DNA from: a bacterium HR19
GTDB lineage: Bacteria; Calescibacteriota; Calescibacteriia; Calescibacteriales; Calescibacteriaceae
Assembly (NCBI GenBank): GCA_002898315.1
Contig: BEHV01000002.1
Coordinates: forward strand, 62,001-126,000
Reading direction: 5' to 3'
Length of the DNA: 64,000 bases
Shown: piece by piece, positions 53,728-61,334 of the stretch
Position numbering within the stretch: position 1 is the first letter of the stretch
How the letters are laid out: every line of letters begins with the position of its first letter
Notes under the pieces: generated by a model
Seen by the model: only the letters and a program-made list of their open reading frames with translations
The model's database searches: none
Told to the model about the DNA's origin: nothing
Position numbers and translations under genes: made by a program

Positions 53728-54267
53728 ATGTCTGCACTAACCATATATAAGAAAACGGGAGCAGTTAGATTCTCAGCTGACCCGCTACGCGGAGTAATCT
53801 TTGTCTCATTCGCAAGACCTCTTGACAGAAAAACATCAGAAGGACAGGAAACTCAAAAGGGAAGAAGAAAATACAGATGGGAAGAAAAAGTTACTATCGC
53901 GCTTGACCCATCGGAAGCATCAATAATAGGCGCTTTCGCAAGGTTGGTCCTATCCGGAAATCCTCCGCAAAAAAACCCTGTGATACACCATACACCAGAA
54001 AAATTTGGTAAAAAAGGTCCCGAAAAAACTATAAGAATAGATAGAAAAGGAGAAGCTTTCTCGCTTGAAATAGAAGTGAGAGGTGAAAAGATAACCGTGG
54101 GTCCAGTTGGTTTTTCAGATTTTTATCTTATAGACGCGTTTTTGACAAGGTTTATTCCAGACATTCTTCCGAAACCTCGTATCGCTGTTCCTCCGTCTGT
54201 TGAAGCCGAAGTACCAAGAGAAGAATCAACAGAAGAAGTTGAAGCTCCCGAAGAGATACTCTTCTGA
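53728..54267 (+). CDS. Whirly-like candidate single-strand DNA-binding protein
   Basis: I do not recognise a named gene here. Residues 5-146 follow the layout of the Whirly/p24 ssDNA-binding fold: a beta-rich first half, KYRWEEKVTIALDPSEASII (48-67; plant Whirly has KYDWEKxxxFALSPTEVG), a second beta half (TIRIDRKGEAFSLEIEV), then an amphipathic end FYLIDAFLTRFIPDIL. Residues 151-179 form a Pro/Glu-rich acidic tail ending EILF, like the acidic hydrophobic tip of bacterial SSB. No Shine-Dalgarno; it lies 14 bp behind tRNA-Ala and may be cotranscribed with it. Confidence 0.6.
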   Translation: MSALTIYKKTGAVRFSADPLRGVIFVSFARPLDRKTSEGQETQKGRRKYRWEEKVTIALDPSEASIIGAFARLVLSGNPPQKNPVIHHTPEKFGKKGPEKTIRIDRKGEAFSLEIEVRGEKITVGPVGFSDFYLIDAFLTRFIPDILPKPRIAVPPSVEAEVPREESTEEVEAPEEILF

Positions 54268-54273
54268 ACTTTT

Positions 54274-55203
54274 TTATTTTTCCAGTGTTTCTTGGATAGC
54301 GCTTTTTATCTCTTGATATTTGAACTCAAAATTTTTTGAGATCAGAAATTTCGGAACTACCCTTTGACTTATCTTTATCGTCTCCTTTACAAAATCACTT
54401 CCCATCGCTACCGAAAGAAGAAAATCGGGAACAGGAAGTATGAATTTTCTACCTGTATGTTGTGATAGTTCTTTTACTATCTCTTTGGCTTTTGCTGGTT
54501 TAGGCGAGCAAAGATTAAAAATAATGAGATTTTCCCCTTCTCCGAAAAACTTTTCTCTTTCACTCGCTATAAATTCAAAGCAATTTATGACATCTTCTAT
54601 ATGAACCCAAGAAATATAGTTTTCTCCTTTGCCGAACGGGTTGGCTACTATTGGTATTATTGGGGGTAGTTGGTATTTTATGAACTTTGCTTCTTTGCTG
54701 ATTACTACTCCTATTCTTGCTATTGCGGTTTTTATCCCATACTCCCCAGCTTTTTTGGCAGATTTTTCCCACATATCGCACACATCAGATAAAAATATGT
54801 TCCCTTTCGGATGACTTTCTTCTACTTCTTTTTCTCCCGTGTCTCCGTAGTATCCTACCGCAGAAGCTGAGATGAATAAATCTGCGGAAAGATTTTTTGC
54901 TAACTCAACCATCTTTTCTGTTGATTCCACACGGCTTTTTATTATTTTCTCCTTTGTCTTTTTAGTCCATCTTTGACCTATGTTCTCTCCTGCAAGATTT
55001 ATAAGCGTAATCTTCTCATCCTTTTTCAATTCATTTACTATTTTTGTTATTTCAGGTAGGTCGTTCCAGTTCAGAAATATTCTGTTATTTTCTTTTTTTG
55101 ATTGTTTTCTTGTCAGCATTATCAAAGTGTTTTCAGGTTTTGAAATTCTTTTTATAAGATAAGAGCCAATGCTTCCAGTCCCGCCAGATATTATAAATAT
55201 CAT
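54274..55203 (-). CDS. TIGR01777-family NAD(P)-dependent epimerase
   Basis: A 309-residue SDR-type protein with ISGGTGSIGSYL (GxxGxxG), LINLAGENIGQRWT, SASAVGYYGDTGEK and WVHIEDVI, the full signature of the YfcH/TIGR01777 group. The biochemical role of this group is unsettled; it is often found with cell-division and DNA-damage genes. It is divergent from the M20 peptidase and convergent with the Whirly-like gene (6 bp apart). Confidence 0.88.
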   Translation of the reverse strand: MIFIISGGTGSIGSYLIKRISKPENTLIMLTRKQSKKENNRIFLNWNDLPEITKIVNELKKDEKITLINLAGENIGQRWTKKTKEKIIKSRVESTEKMVELAKNLSADLFISASAVGYYGDTGEKEVEESHPKGNIFLSDVCDMWEKSAKKAGEYGIKTAIARIGVVISKEAKFIKYQLPPIIPIVANPFGKGENYISWVHIEDVINCFEFIASEREKFFGEGENLIIFNLCSPKPAKAKEIVKELSQHTGRKFILPVPDFLLSVAMGSDFVKETIKISQRVVPKFLISKNFEFKYQEIKSAIQETLEK

Positions 55204-55222
55204 TTTTAAGCATTTTTGTTTT

Positions 55223-55228
55223 TATAAT
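55223..55228 (+). promoter_or_regulatory. -10 box close to the start of the M20 peptidase
   Basis: TATAAT ends 8 nt before the ATG at 55237, so the transcript would start 1-2 nt before or at the start codon; no Shine-Dalgarno follows. Confidence 0.4.
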
Positions 55229-55236
55229 TTATAGTT

Positions 55237-56640
55237 ATGAGAAATTCAAGAAAGTTGCAGAAGATAAAGGAGATAGTAAATTCGGTGAGGTGGCATGAGG
55301 TCAAAGAAGAAGCGATAGAACTTTTGAGAAAGCTTATAAGAATAGACACAACAAATCCTCCGGGAAATGAAAGAGAAGCGGCAGAACTTCTTTCAAAGTA
55401 TTTTTCAGAATATGGTGTAGAATCTCAAATTGTTGAGTCAGAACCACAAAGGAGCAGTGTGATTGCGAATCTGAAAGGCAAAAAAGATTTGAAGCCGCTC
55501 ATCCTTTTGAGCCATCTTGATGTTGTTCCTGCTAACCCATCTGAGTGGAGATTTCCTCCTTTTTCAGGAGAGATAAAAGACGGATATATTTGGGGTAGAG
55601 GAGCAATAGATTGCAAGGGGCTTGCAGTTGTGGAAGCGGTCGCGATGAACCTTATAAAGAGGGCGGGTATAAAACCAGATAGAGGAATAAAATTCATCTC
55701 CGTTGCAGATGAAGAGATGGGAGGAGAAAAAGGGGCAAAATATGTCGTTGAAAACTTGGATATAGATGGTTTCGGAGTTCTGAATGAGGGGGGAACAGGT
55801 GTAGTGCTCGGAAATAGAAAAATTTACATGCCATGCTTCGGTGAAAAAGGTCCGCTCTGGCTCAGAATAAAAGCTAAGGGTAAGCCGGGACACGCATCTA
55901 TGCCTCATAAAGATAATCCCAACCTCATTCTCATTCAAGCTCTTTATAAAATCTTGAAATCAGACCTCGGCAGAAAACTTTCGGATGGATTTATAAGGTC
56001 TGCTAAATTCTACCTTATTGATAATAAAAAATCTCTGTCTGGGCTGAAAATTTTTTTCTCTCTCGTTGAAAAATCTGATTTTGCAAAAGAGATTTTGGGT
56101 AAAGCTCTCTCATCGCTATTTTATATGCTCAATAAAAACAAACTTTCTGCTATGTTTTCAAATACTTTGAGCGTCACCATAATGAAATCAGGGTATAAAG
56201 AAAATGTTATTCCAGAGGAAGCGGATGCTGTGCTTGATATAAGGATTCTGCCAGGATACGACCACGATGAACTTATAGAGAAAATGAGAAAGATTGTTGA
56301 TGACCCACGGGTGAGTTTTGAAATAATTTCTGTTTATGAACCGTCTCAATCAGACCCTGTATCTGATTTTATGATGATGCTAAAAGAGGCAACCTCTGCT
56401 GTTTTTCCAAGCACTTTTTTCCCAATCCTCGCAACTGGCTTTACAGATTCAAGATTTTTCAGAAAAAAAGGAATACCAGCATACGGCTTTCTGCCTTTCT
56501 TCCTCACAGATGAAGACCTCTCAACTATGCATGGTATAGATGAAAGAATATCAATAGAGAATATAGAGTTGGGTCTAAAACTCATGTTAGCAATAATTCT
56601 TCATATTTGCACAGAAGAGAATTCTCTGCCGGGGCTTTGA
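55237..56640 (+). CDS. M20-family metallopeptidase
   Basis: A 467-residue zinc peptidase or deacylase with HLDVVPANPSEW (first His and its Asp), GRGAIDCKGL (bridging Asp), VADEEMGGEKG (catalytic Glu and a ligand Glu) and a late His in MHGIDERIS. A lid domain with GKPGHASMP lies between. It resembles carboxypeptidase/succinyl-diaminopimelate desuccinylase-type proteins, and the substrate is uncertain; lysA is 42 kb away. The N-terminus has a 30-residue charged helix before the fold. Confidence 0.88.
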   Translation: MRNSRKLQKIKEIVNSVRWHEVKEEAIELLRKLIRIDTTNPPGNEREAAELLSKYFSEYGVESQIVESEPQRSSVIANLKGKKDLKPLILLSHLDVVPANPSEWRFPPFSGEIKDGYIWGRGAIDCKGLAVVEAVAMNLIKRAGIKPDRGIKFISVADEEMGGEKGAKYVVENLDIDGFGVLNEGGTGVVLGNRKIYMPCFGEKGPLWLRIKAKGKPGHASMPHKDNPNLILIQALYKILKSDLGRKLSDGFIRSAKFYLIDNKKSLSGLKIFFSLVEKSDFAKEILGKALSSLFYMLNKNKLSAMFSNTLSVTIMKSGYKENVIPEEADAVLDIRILPGYDHDELIEKMRKIVDDPRVSFEIISVYEPSQSDPVSDFMMMLKEATSAVFPSTFFPILATGFTDSRFFRKKGIPAYGFLPFFLTDEDLSTMHGIDERISIENIELGLKLMLAIILHICTEENSLPGL

Positions 56641-56660
56641 AAAACCTATCGTTTGAAAAT

Positions 56661-57812
56661 TTACCTTCTCAACCTGCTTACGATTTTTTTGATTTTCTCC
56701 ACCGTATAGTATATATCGTCTTCTTTCGTGAAGAGCCCAAATGAAAACCTTATTGAGCTTTGAGCTTCTTCTTGTGAAAGTCCCATAGCCATAAGAACGT
56801 GTGAAGGAGTTTTTGACTCAGCTGAGCAGGCGGAACCGATAGATACCGCAATACCTTCAAGGTCAAGAGCCATAAGAAGTGTCTCTCCTTCTATCCCCTT
56901 GAATAATACATTTGATGTTGTAGGAATTCTGAACTCGGGATGTCCATTTATTTTTGTTCCATCTATCTCAAGGATCATTTCCTCAAAAATTCTTTGGATT
57001 TTTCTAAGGCGTCTCATTTCTTCTTCTCTTTCGTTTTCGCATAGTTCCAGTGCCTTGGCTATACCAACCGCTCCGGAAACATTCTGAGTTCCAGCTCTTA
57101 ACCCATCTTCTTGCTTGCCACCGTGAAGCAATGGCTCAAGCGGTGTCTGTTTTCTTATGAAAAGCACTCCTATACCTTTTGGACCATATATTTTGTGTCC
57201 CGAGAATACCGCAAAATCTGCTCCGATTTCTTTCAGGTTTATGCGAACCTTCCCGACCCCCTGAACTATATCTGTATGGAAAAGAACATCGTTCTCTTTG
57301 GCTATTTTTGCTATTTCTTCTACCGGCATTATCACTCCTGTCTCGTTATTCACAAGCATTACAGAAATAAGAGATGGTTTACCGTTCTTTTTTATCGCTT
57401 TCCGAAAATCATCTGGGTCGGGAAGCCCGTAACTATCAACACCTATAAGTTCAACTTTTGCTCCCATTTCTCTTGCGAATTCTAATGGCCTCAGAACCGA
57501 GCTGTGTTCAACTTTTGTTGATATGATAAAGGGAGTTCTGCCTTTTTTCATTTCATAAAAAACTATTCCTTTTATAACTGTGTTGTTTCCTTCGGTTGCT
57601 CCAGAATTGAAGATTATCTCGTGTATATCTGCTTCAATAAGTTCTGCTATCTTTTCCCTTGCAGAATCTAATGCAGATTTTGCTTCTCTGCCAGACCAGT
57701 GGGGTGATGATGGATTCCCAACATTGAGATACTTTATCATCTCTTCTGCTACTTCTTCTCTCAGAGGGGTTGTAGCGTTGTAATCTAAGTAAACAAATCT
57801 TTTTTCCTCCAT
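56661..57812 (-). CDS. Cysteine desulfurase (NifS/IscS type)
   Basis: A 383-residue PLP enzyme that takes sulfur from cysteine for Fe-S clusters and tRNA thiolation. Seen: LDYNATTPL (9-17), KVEHSS with His103, the PLP Lys207 in FSGHKIYGPKG and the persulfide Cys329 in SIGSACSAES. The active loop fits group I (IscS/NifS). No iscU, iscR or nifU is adjacent. It may feed MnmA and IlvD encoded in this window. Confidence 0.93.
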   Translation of the reverse strand: MEEKRFVYLDYNATTPLREEVAEEMIKYLNVGNPSSPHWSGREAKSALDSAREKIAELIEADIHEIIFNSGATEGNNTVIKGIVFYEMKKGRTPFIISTKVEHSSVLRPLEFAREMGAKVELIGVDSYGLPDPDDFRKAIKKNGKPSLISVMLVNNETGVIMPVEEIAKIAKENDVLFHTDIVQGVGKVRINLKEIGADFAVFSGHKIYGPKGIGVLFIRKQTPLEPLLHGGKQEDGLRAGTQNVSGAVGIAKALELCENEREEEMRRLRKIQRIFEEMILEIDGTKINGHPEFRIPTTSNVLFKGIEGETLLMALDLEGIAVSIGSACSAESKTPSHVLMAMGLSQEEAQSSIRFSFGLFTKEDDIYYTVEKIKKIVSRLRR

Positions 57813-57922
57813 CTTTTTATTCCTGACCTAATTTATTTTAGGGTTTTTTGATGCAAAAATTTCGTTTATCACATATATATCTGAACACATTTTTGGTTGA
57901 GATTTTTTAAAATATAGCTTAT

Positions 57923-58639
57923 ATGTCTGCTCTTTTGTTTTCGGTGTTGATACTGTCTACTGGCTATCCGCATCTTTTTTCAGACCACTCTGTGAGTAAT
58001 AGATTTGGAGTTCTGTCTTTTGTATCGTGGAGAAAGCTCACTGGCTATCAGCCGTATCTTGCGCTATCATTTTTTGGAGAAGCCGAGTTTTTAAAAATGT
58101 TTGGTCTGAGATTAGATTTTCCTTTCGGATATGATTTAAAAAGGAGCATTCTTAAGTTTTCAGATTTTTCTGCTGACCTCAAATTTAATCCTGTTGACCT
58201 TGTATTTTCTCCCACCTTTATACTTTCTTTTGAGTTTCCAACAGGAAGCACTCCTTTTTCACAGAGAAGAATAGTTATAAGTCCGCAAGCTTATTTTAAG
58301 TTTGATGTTGCGGTTTTGAAATTGGACTTTATTTTGGGAGCAAATTTTTCTCCTGAAAGAAAAGAAGATGTAAATATTCTTTATCCACATACAACGAAGA
58401 ACGAAGTGTTTTTATTTTCTGGGTACTTTTTTGATGTCGTGCCCAAGATTTTTTCTGCTGGTTTGAGGATTGGTGGTATATATGAAGATTTCAGGTATTT
58501 TGTCTTTCAACCTTCTGCTCACCTCGTTTTATCTGCTTTATTTTTAGATTTTGATGTTTTTGGTGTGGGTAATTTTGGACAGAGCGGAAATGTCAGGCAC
58601 GGCTACGAGCTCGGAGGATTTCTCTCCTTCAAATTCTGA
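57923..58639 (+). CDS. Outer-membrane beta-barrel-like protein
   Basis: A 238-residue protein with a short hydrophobic N-terminus (signal, cut near GYPHLFSD), many alternating hydrophobic/aromatic strands and a C-terminal Phe (GFLSFKF), the terminal signature recognised by the BAM machinery. It would suit a 10-12-strand barrel. No family motif is recognised. It starts 110 bp from the cysteine desulfurase, divergently, with no Shine-Dalgarno. Confidence 0.68.
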   Translation: MSALLFSVLILSTGYPHLFSDHSVSNRFGVLSFVSWRKLTGYQPYLALSFFGEAEFLKMFGLRLDFPFGYDLKRSILKFSDFSADLKFNPVDLVFSPTFILSFEFPTGSTPFSQRRIVISPQAYFKFDVAVLKLDFILGANFSPERKEDVNILYPHTTKNEVFLFSGYFFDVVPKIFSAGLRIGGIYEDFRYFVFQPSAHLVLSALFLDFDVFGVGNFGQSGNVRHGYELGGFLSFKF

Positions 58640-58643
58640 AAAA

Positions 58644-59852
58644 TTATCCTTCTCCTTCAAGCACGAATACTACTGAGCCGTTTAGCATTCCGTGTTCTGC
58701 TTGAACGACTCCTATATCACATCTTCCTTTCTTCTGTCTTTCGTTGGCTTCTCCCCTCAGCTGTGTGACTACTTCACACATTTCTATTGCTGGGGTTGCT
58801 CCTGCTGGATGTCCGCACGCTATTCTTCCACCAGATGGGTCAACATAAAGTTTTGATTCCCTACCTACATTTCCTTCTTTGAAAGCATAAACTGATTTGC
58901 CTTCTTCAAAAAATCCCATATCTTCAAGTATGGTGAGTTCTGTTGTGGAAAAAACTCCGTATATTTCTGCAACATCTACATCATGCGGTTTTATTTTTGC
59001 TTGTGAGAATGCTTCATGTGATGCCTTTCTTGTCGCCTCAGAATAGTACGGAACATATTTTAACTGGTTGGGTAGAAATGAAGTTGGGGTGTGATACTCT
59101 CCGTATCCCTTTACTGACACTTTCCTTTTTTTGCTCGGGTTTGATTTTTCAAAGTCCTCTGATACAAGCAGTATTCCTGCTGCTCCCGCTGCGAATATAG
59201 AGCAGTCGTGAAGATGTAGGGGAGGGCATATCTCTTTTGATGCTGTGACATCCTCTGGTTTAATCAGCTCTCTTATAAGAGCTTTTTCGTTATTTTGTGC
59301 GTTTTCTCTTAATCTGACAGCTACATAGTTAAGGTCTTCTCTTGAAACTCTCTTCTCATACATATATCTTTGACCCGCCATGGCGTAATATGGTATTGGA
59401 GCTCCTATTCCGTACATTGAATCAAAAGGTCCGTAAAGGTTTATTTGAGCTATTGTTATATCGTATATAAAGTGTGGGAATTCCATTCCTTCGGGAATTC
59501 TGTCGCTTCTGTCGTCAAGGCATATTACCATTACGCTTTTGCATCTTCCAGATATTATCTCAAGCATTGCGTATCTTATTGCAAGAGCGGCGGTGCTACC
59601 TCCGTTTTCAACCATCACTTCAACTTTGAAATCCTGTCCAAGATAGTGTCCCATATGGTGCGCATGCATGAAGTGCTGTTTTAGCCCTCCGAGTGCGGGT
59701 GGAGTAAATACTATCCCATCAACCTCATCTCTACTTATTTCTGCGTCTTTCAAGACATTTTTGAATACTCTGTGTATTACTTCTTTGTATGTCTCTCCGT
59801 GCCTTTCTTTAACTACTGGGTCATAATAAACTCCTCTTATGTAGATTTTCAT
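58644..59852 (-). CDS. Thiolase-family protein lacking the nucleophilic Cys (SCP2/Ltp-like)
   Basis: This 402-residue thiolase-fold protein keeps the C-terminal CGHPAGATPAIEM (GHPxGAT), but in the N-terminal loop the nucleophilic Cys position is Gly (VENGGSTAALAI), and the second Cys loop near the end reads EHGMLNGSV. It therefore resembles lipid-transfer/steroid-aldolase-type thiolases more than acetyl-CoA acetyltransferase. I start it at 59852, where AAAGGAGG lies 8 nt upstream; the frame is open to 59894. A 16-bp palindrome lies 26 bp upstream. No DUF35 partner follows. Confidence 0.86.
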   Translation of the reverse strand: MKIYIRGVYYDPVVKERHGETYKEVIHRVFKNVLKDAEISRDEVDGIVFTPPALGGLKQHFMHAHHMGHYLGQDFKVEVMVENGGSTAALAIRYAMLEIISGRCKSVMVICLDDRSDRIPEGMEFPHFIYDITIAQINLYGPFDSMYGIGAPIPYYAMAGQRYMYEKRVSREDLNYVAVRLRENAQNNEKALIRELIKPEDVTASKEICPPLHLHDCSIFAAGAAGILLVSEDFEKSNPSKKRKVSVKGYGEYHTPTSFLPNQLKYVPYYSEATRKASHEAFSQAKIKPHDVDVAEIYGVFSTTELTILEDMGFFEEGKSVYAFKEGNVGRESKLYVDPSGGRIACGHPAGATPAIEMCEVVTQLRGEANERQKKGRCDIGVVQAEHGMLNGSVVFVLEGEG

Positions 59853-59878
59853 ATTGGTTTCCTCCTTTGACAAAAAAT

Positions 59879-59894
59879 TTGAACAATTGTTCAA
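59879..59894 (-). promoter_or_regulatory. 16-bp perfect palindrome, likely operator
   Basis: TTGAACAATTGTTCAA is a perfect inverted repeat centred 34 bp upstream of the thiolase-family start. Palindromes of this size and position are typical sites of TetR/MarR-type regulators of lipid or CoA-ester genes. I did not find it elsewhere in the window. The regulator is not identified. Confidence 0.5.
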
Positions 59895-59999
59895 TTTTTT
59901 AATTTTTTCAACTTTTTATCTTTTTCTTTCTTTTCGTTTCAGTTTTAAACTTTGTATTATTTTGTGAAAATTCTGATTTGAATTTCTAAATTTTCTCGT

Positions 60000-60416
60000 A
60001 TGGATAAGGGTGAGCAGAATAGGAATGAGTTTGGTCTTGAGCTTATTCTCACTTCTCTCTTTGAGAAAATAAAAGATGTTGTCAGATCTGAGACAATAGT
60101 GGGCAAACCAATAGAAGTTGGTGCATCTCACATCATACCTCTTTTGAAATTGAAGATAGGTTTTATGGCTGGAAGTCGCTCTGTGAATGAGTTAGGTGCC
60201 TCGGGGGGAGCTATTTCTGTTGAACCAATAGGAATTTTAGTTGTTTCAAAAGATGGGGGAGCTATTTTTTACTCAACCGCAAAACCTCAATCATCTCTCA
60301 TTGAAAAAGCTATATCTCTTATTCCAGAAATTGCTGAAAAAGTTCTTCCAGAAGTAAAGCAGAGAACAATCAAAAAGAGAGAAAGAGAAGAAGAGAAGAT
60401 TGAAGAACAAAAATAA
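60000..60416 (+). CDS. GerW/YtfJ-family protein
   Basis: A 138-residue cytosolic protein with the GerW/YtfJ core: SETIVGKPIEVGASHIIPLL, a Gly/Ser-rich middle (ELGASGGAISVEPIGILVVS) and a Lys/Glu-rich tail. In spore formers the family acts in spore germination/coat, but it is widespread in non-sporulating bacteria with unknown roles. A 59-codon ORF begins 6 bp after its stop. Confidence 0.85.
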   Translation: MDKGEQNRNEFGLELILTSLFEKIKDVVRSETIVGKPIEVGASHIIPLLKLKIGFMAGSRSVNELGASGGAISVEPIGILVVSKDGGAIFYSTAKPQSSLIEKAISLIPEIAEKVLPEVKQRTIKKREREEEKIEEQK

Positions 60417-60422
60417 AGCAAA

Positions 60423-60602
60423 ATGAGGGAATGGGAGAAAAGGTTGAAAAAGAGCAGGGGATTGGTCAGAGTTGCGGGAAGAATAGTTGAAGAAGGTCTT
60501 GAAAACCTGTACTTAGGCAGAAAGATTGATTTTTCTCCCTCTTACATGGAAAGATGGCGTGAAAGAAAGTTGTCGCAAAGCAAATCAAAGAGAACAAAAT
60601 GA
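60423..60602 (+). CDS. Small basic protein (59 aa) downstream of GerW-like gene
   Basis: Reading from the ATG at 60423, an open frame of 59 codons encodes a strongly basic, helical-looking peptide starting MREWEKRLKKSRGLVRV and ending in KSKRTK. It is 6 bp behind the GerW-like gene on the same strand and would be missed by a 60-residue cut-off. Its Trp/Arg-rich composition suggests nucleic-acid or membrane contact. I see no Shine-Dalgarno of its own, so translation would be coupled. The function is unknown. Confidence 0.5.
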   Translation: MREWEKRLKKSRGLVRVAGRIVEEGLENLYLGRKIDFSPSYMERWRERKLSQSKSKRTK

Positions 60603-60639
60603 GAGAAAACCGATTGATTCATTTTTCCATAAAGAAAGT

Positions 60640-60882
60640 TTATTTTCTCGTCCCGTAAAGTTTTGTGAGGACCTGCAAAGTTATTATTAAAGCTACAAGA
60701 AGCCCTGCTATTGCTCCGAACCCCTCTCCAATTCCTTCCTTCAATCCAAATTTTTTCCTTATCAGCAAACCTAAAAAAACACCACCCAAAACCAAACCTA
60801 TGAATTCAAAACCAAGTCCCACCAGAATCAAAAACCTTCTCGTCTTATCTTTTGTTTCATTTTTCATCTTTTTTTCGTTCAT
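60640..60882 (-). CDS. AtpZ/AtpI-like small membrane protein
   Basis: An 80-residue protein with two membrane helices (VGLGFEFIGLVLGGVFLGLL and GAIAGLLVALIITLQVL) around a short positively charged loop, the layout of AtpZ/AtpI helpers of the F-type ATPase (Mg2+ uptake or rotor assembly). No atp genes are near, so the assignment rests only on the topology and the EFxG, GxxxG pattern. Confidence 0.72.
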   Translation of the reverse strand: MNEKKMKNETKDKTRRFLILVGLGFEFIGLVLGGVFLGLLIRKKFGLKEGIGEGFGAIAGLLVALIITLQVLTKLYGTRK

Positions 60883-60903
60883 ATAATCTCTTTGGTCCAG
60901 CTT

Positions 60904-61251
60904 TTATTGAAAATTGATTTTTATCTCCCATGTTATGAATTTTATTTTCCCGGCGAGACCCAGAGAAAGAAGCTTTGATATTATCTCTTTTTCTCTACCT
61001 TTTTCAAAAGCAATATAAACCTGCGAGTTCTCTGCTTCTCCTTTCAGAAACGATAAATCGTCATCATCTGAGAGGATAATGAAGACCTTTCCGATTGTGA
61101 TTCCAGAGCTTTTGAGGAGTATATCTGCTTTTTCTCCTTCTCCTGCTACTTCACATTTTATTCCTCTTTCGTAAAGTTTTTTGTGTATTACACTTTTCAT
61201 CAGGTCTCTCAAAATTTTCTTCTCGTCTATACTTTTGCTTTCAGTGCTCAT
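60904..61251 (-). CDS. Protein of unknown function
   Basis: A 115-residue, charged alpha/beta protein without signal, membrane segment or recognised motif. Segments like [20 protein letters not shown] and [20 protein letters not shown] suggest a compact domain with a Ser/Asp turn. It lies 22 bp upstream of the AtpZ-like gene on the same strand. Confidence 0.5.
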   Translation of the reverse strand: MSTESKSIDEKKILRDLMKSVIHKKLYERGIKCEVAGEGEKADILLKSSGITIGKVFIILSDDDDLSFLKGEAENSQVYIAFEKGREKEIISKLLSLGLAGKIKFITWEIKINFQ

Positions 61252-61279
61252 TATTCCTCTTAATAATTTTATCTTGCTC

Positions 61280-61308
61280 TTGCAGTTTTCTAAATTTTAT
61301 GATATATT
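61280..61308 (+). promoter_or_regulatory. Promoter of trpB
   Basis: TTGCAG (61280-61285) and TATATT (61303-61308) are separated by 17 bp, the best -35/-10 pair I found in the window. A start point near 61315 gives a leader of about 20 nt before the ATG at 61335, supporting that start over 61299. Confidence 0.5.
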
Positions 61309-61334
61309 ATTTGCATTTGCATTATAGTTCTTTT

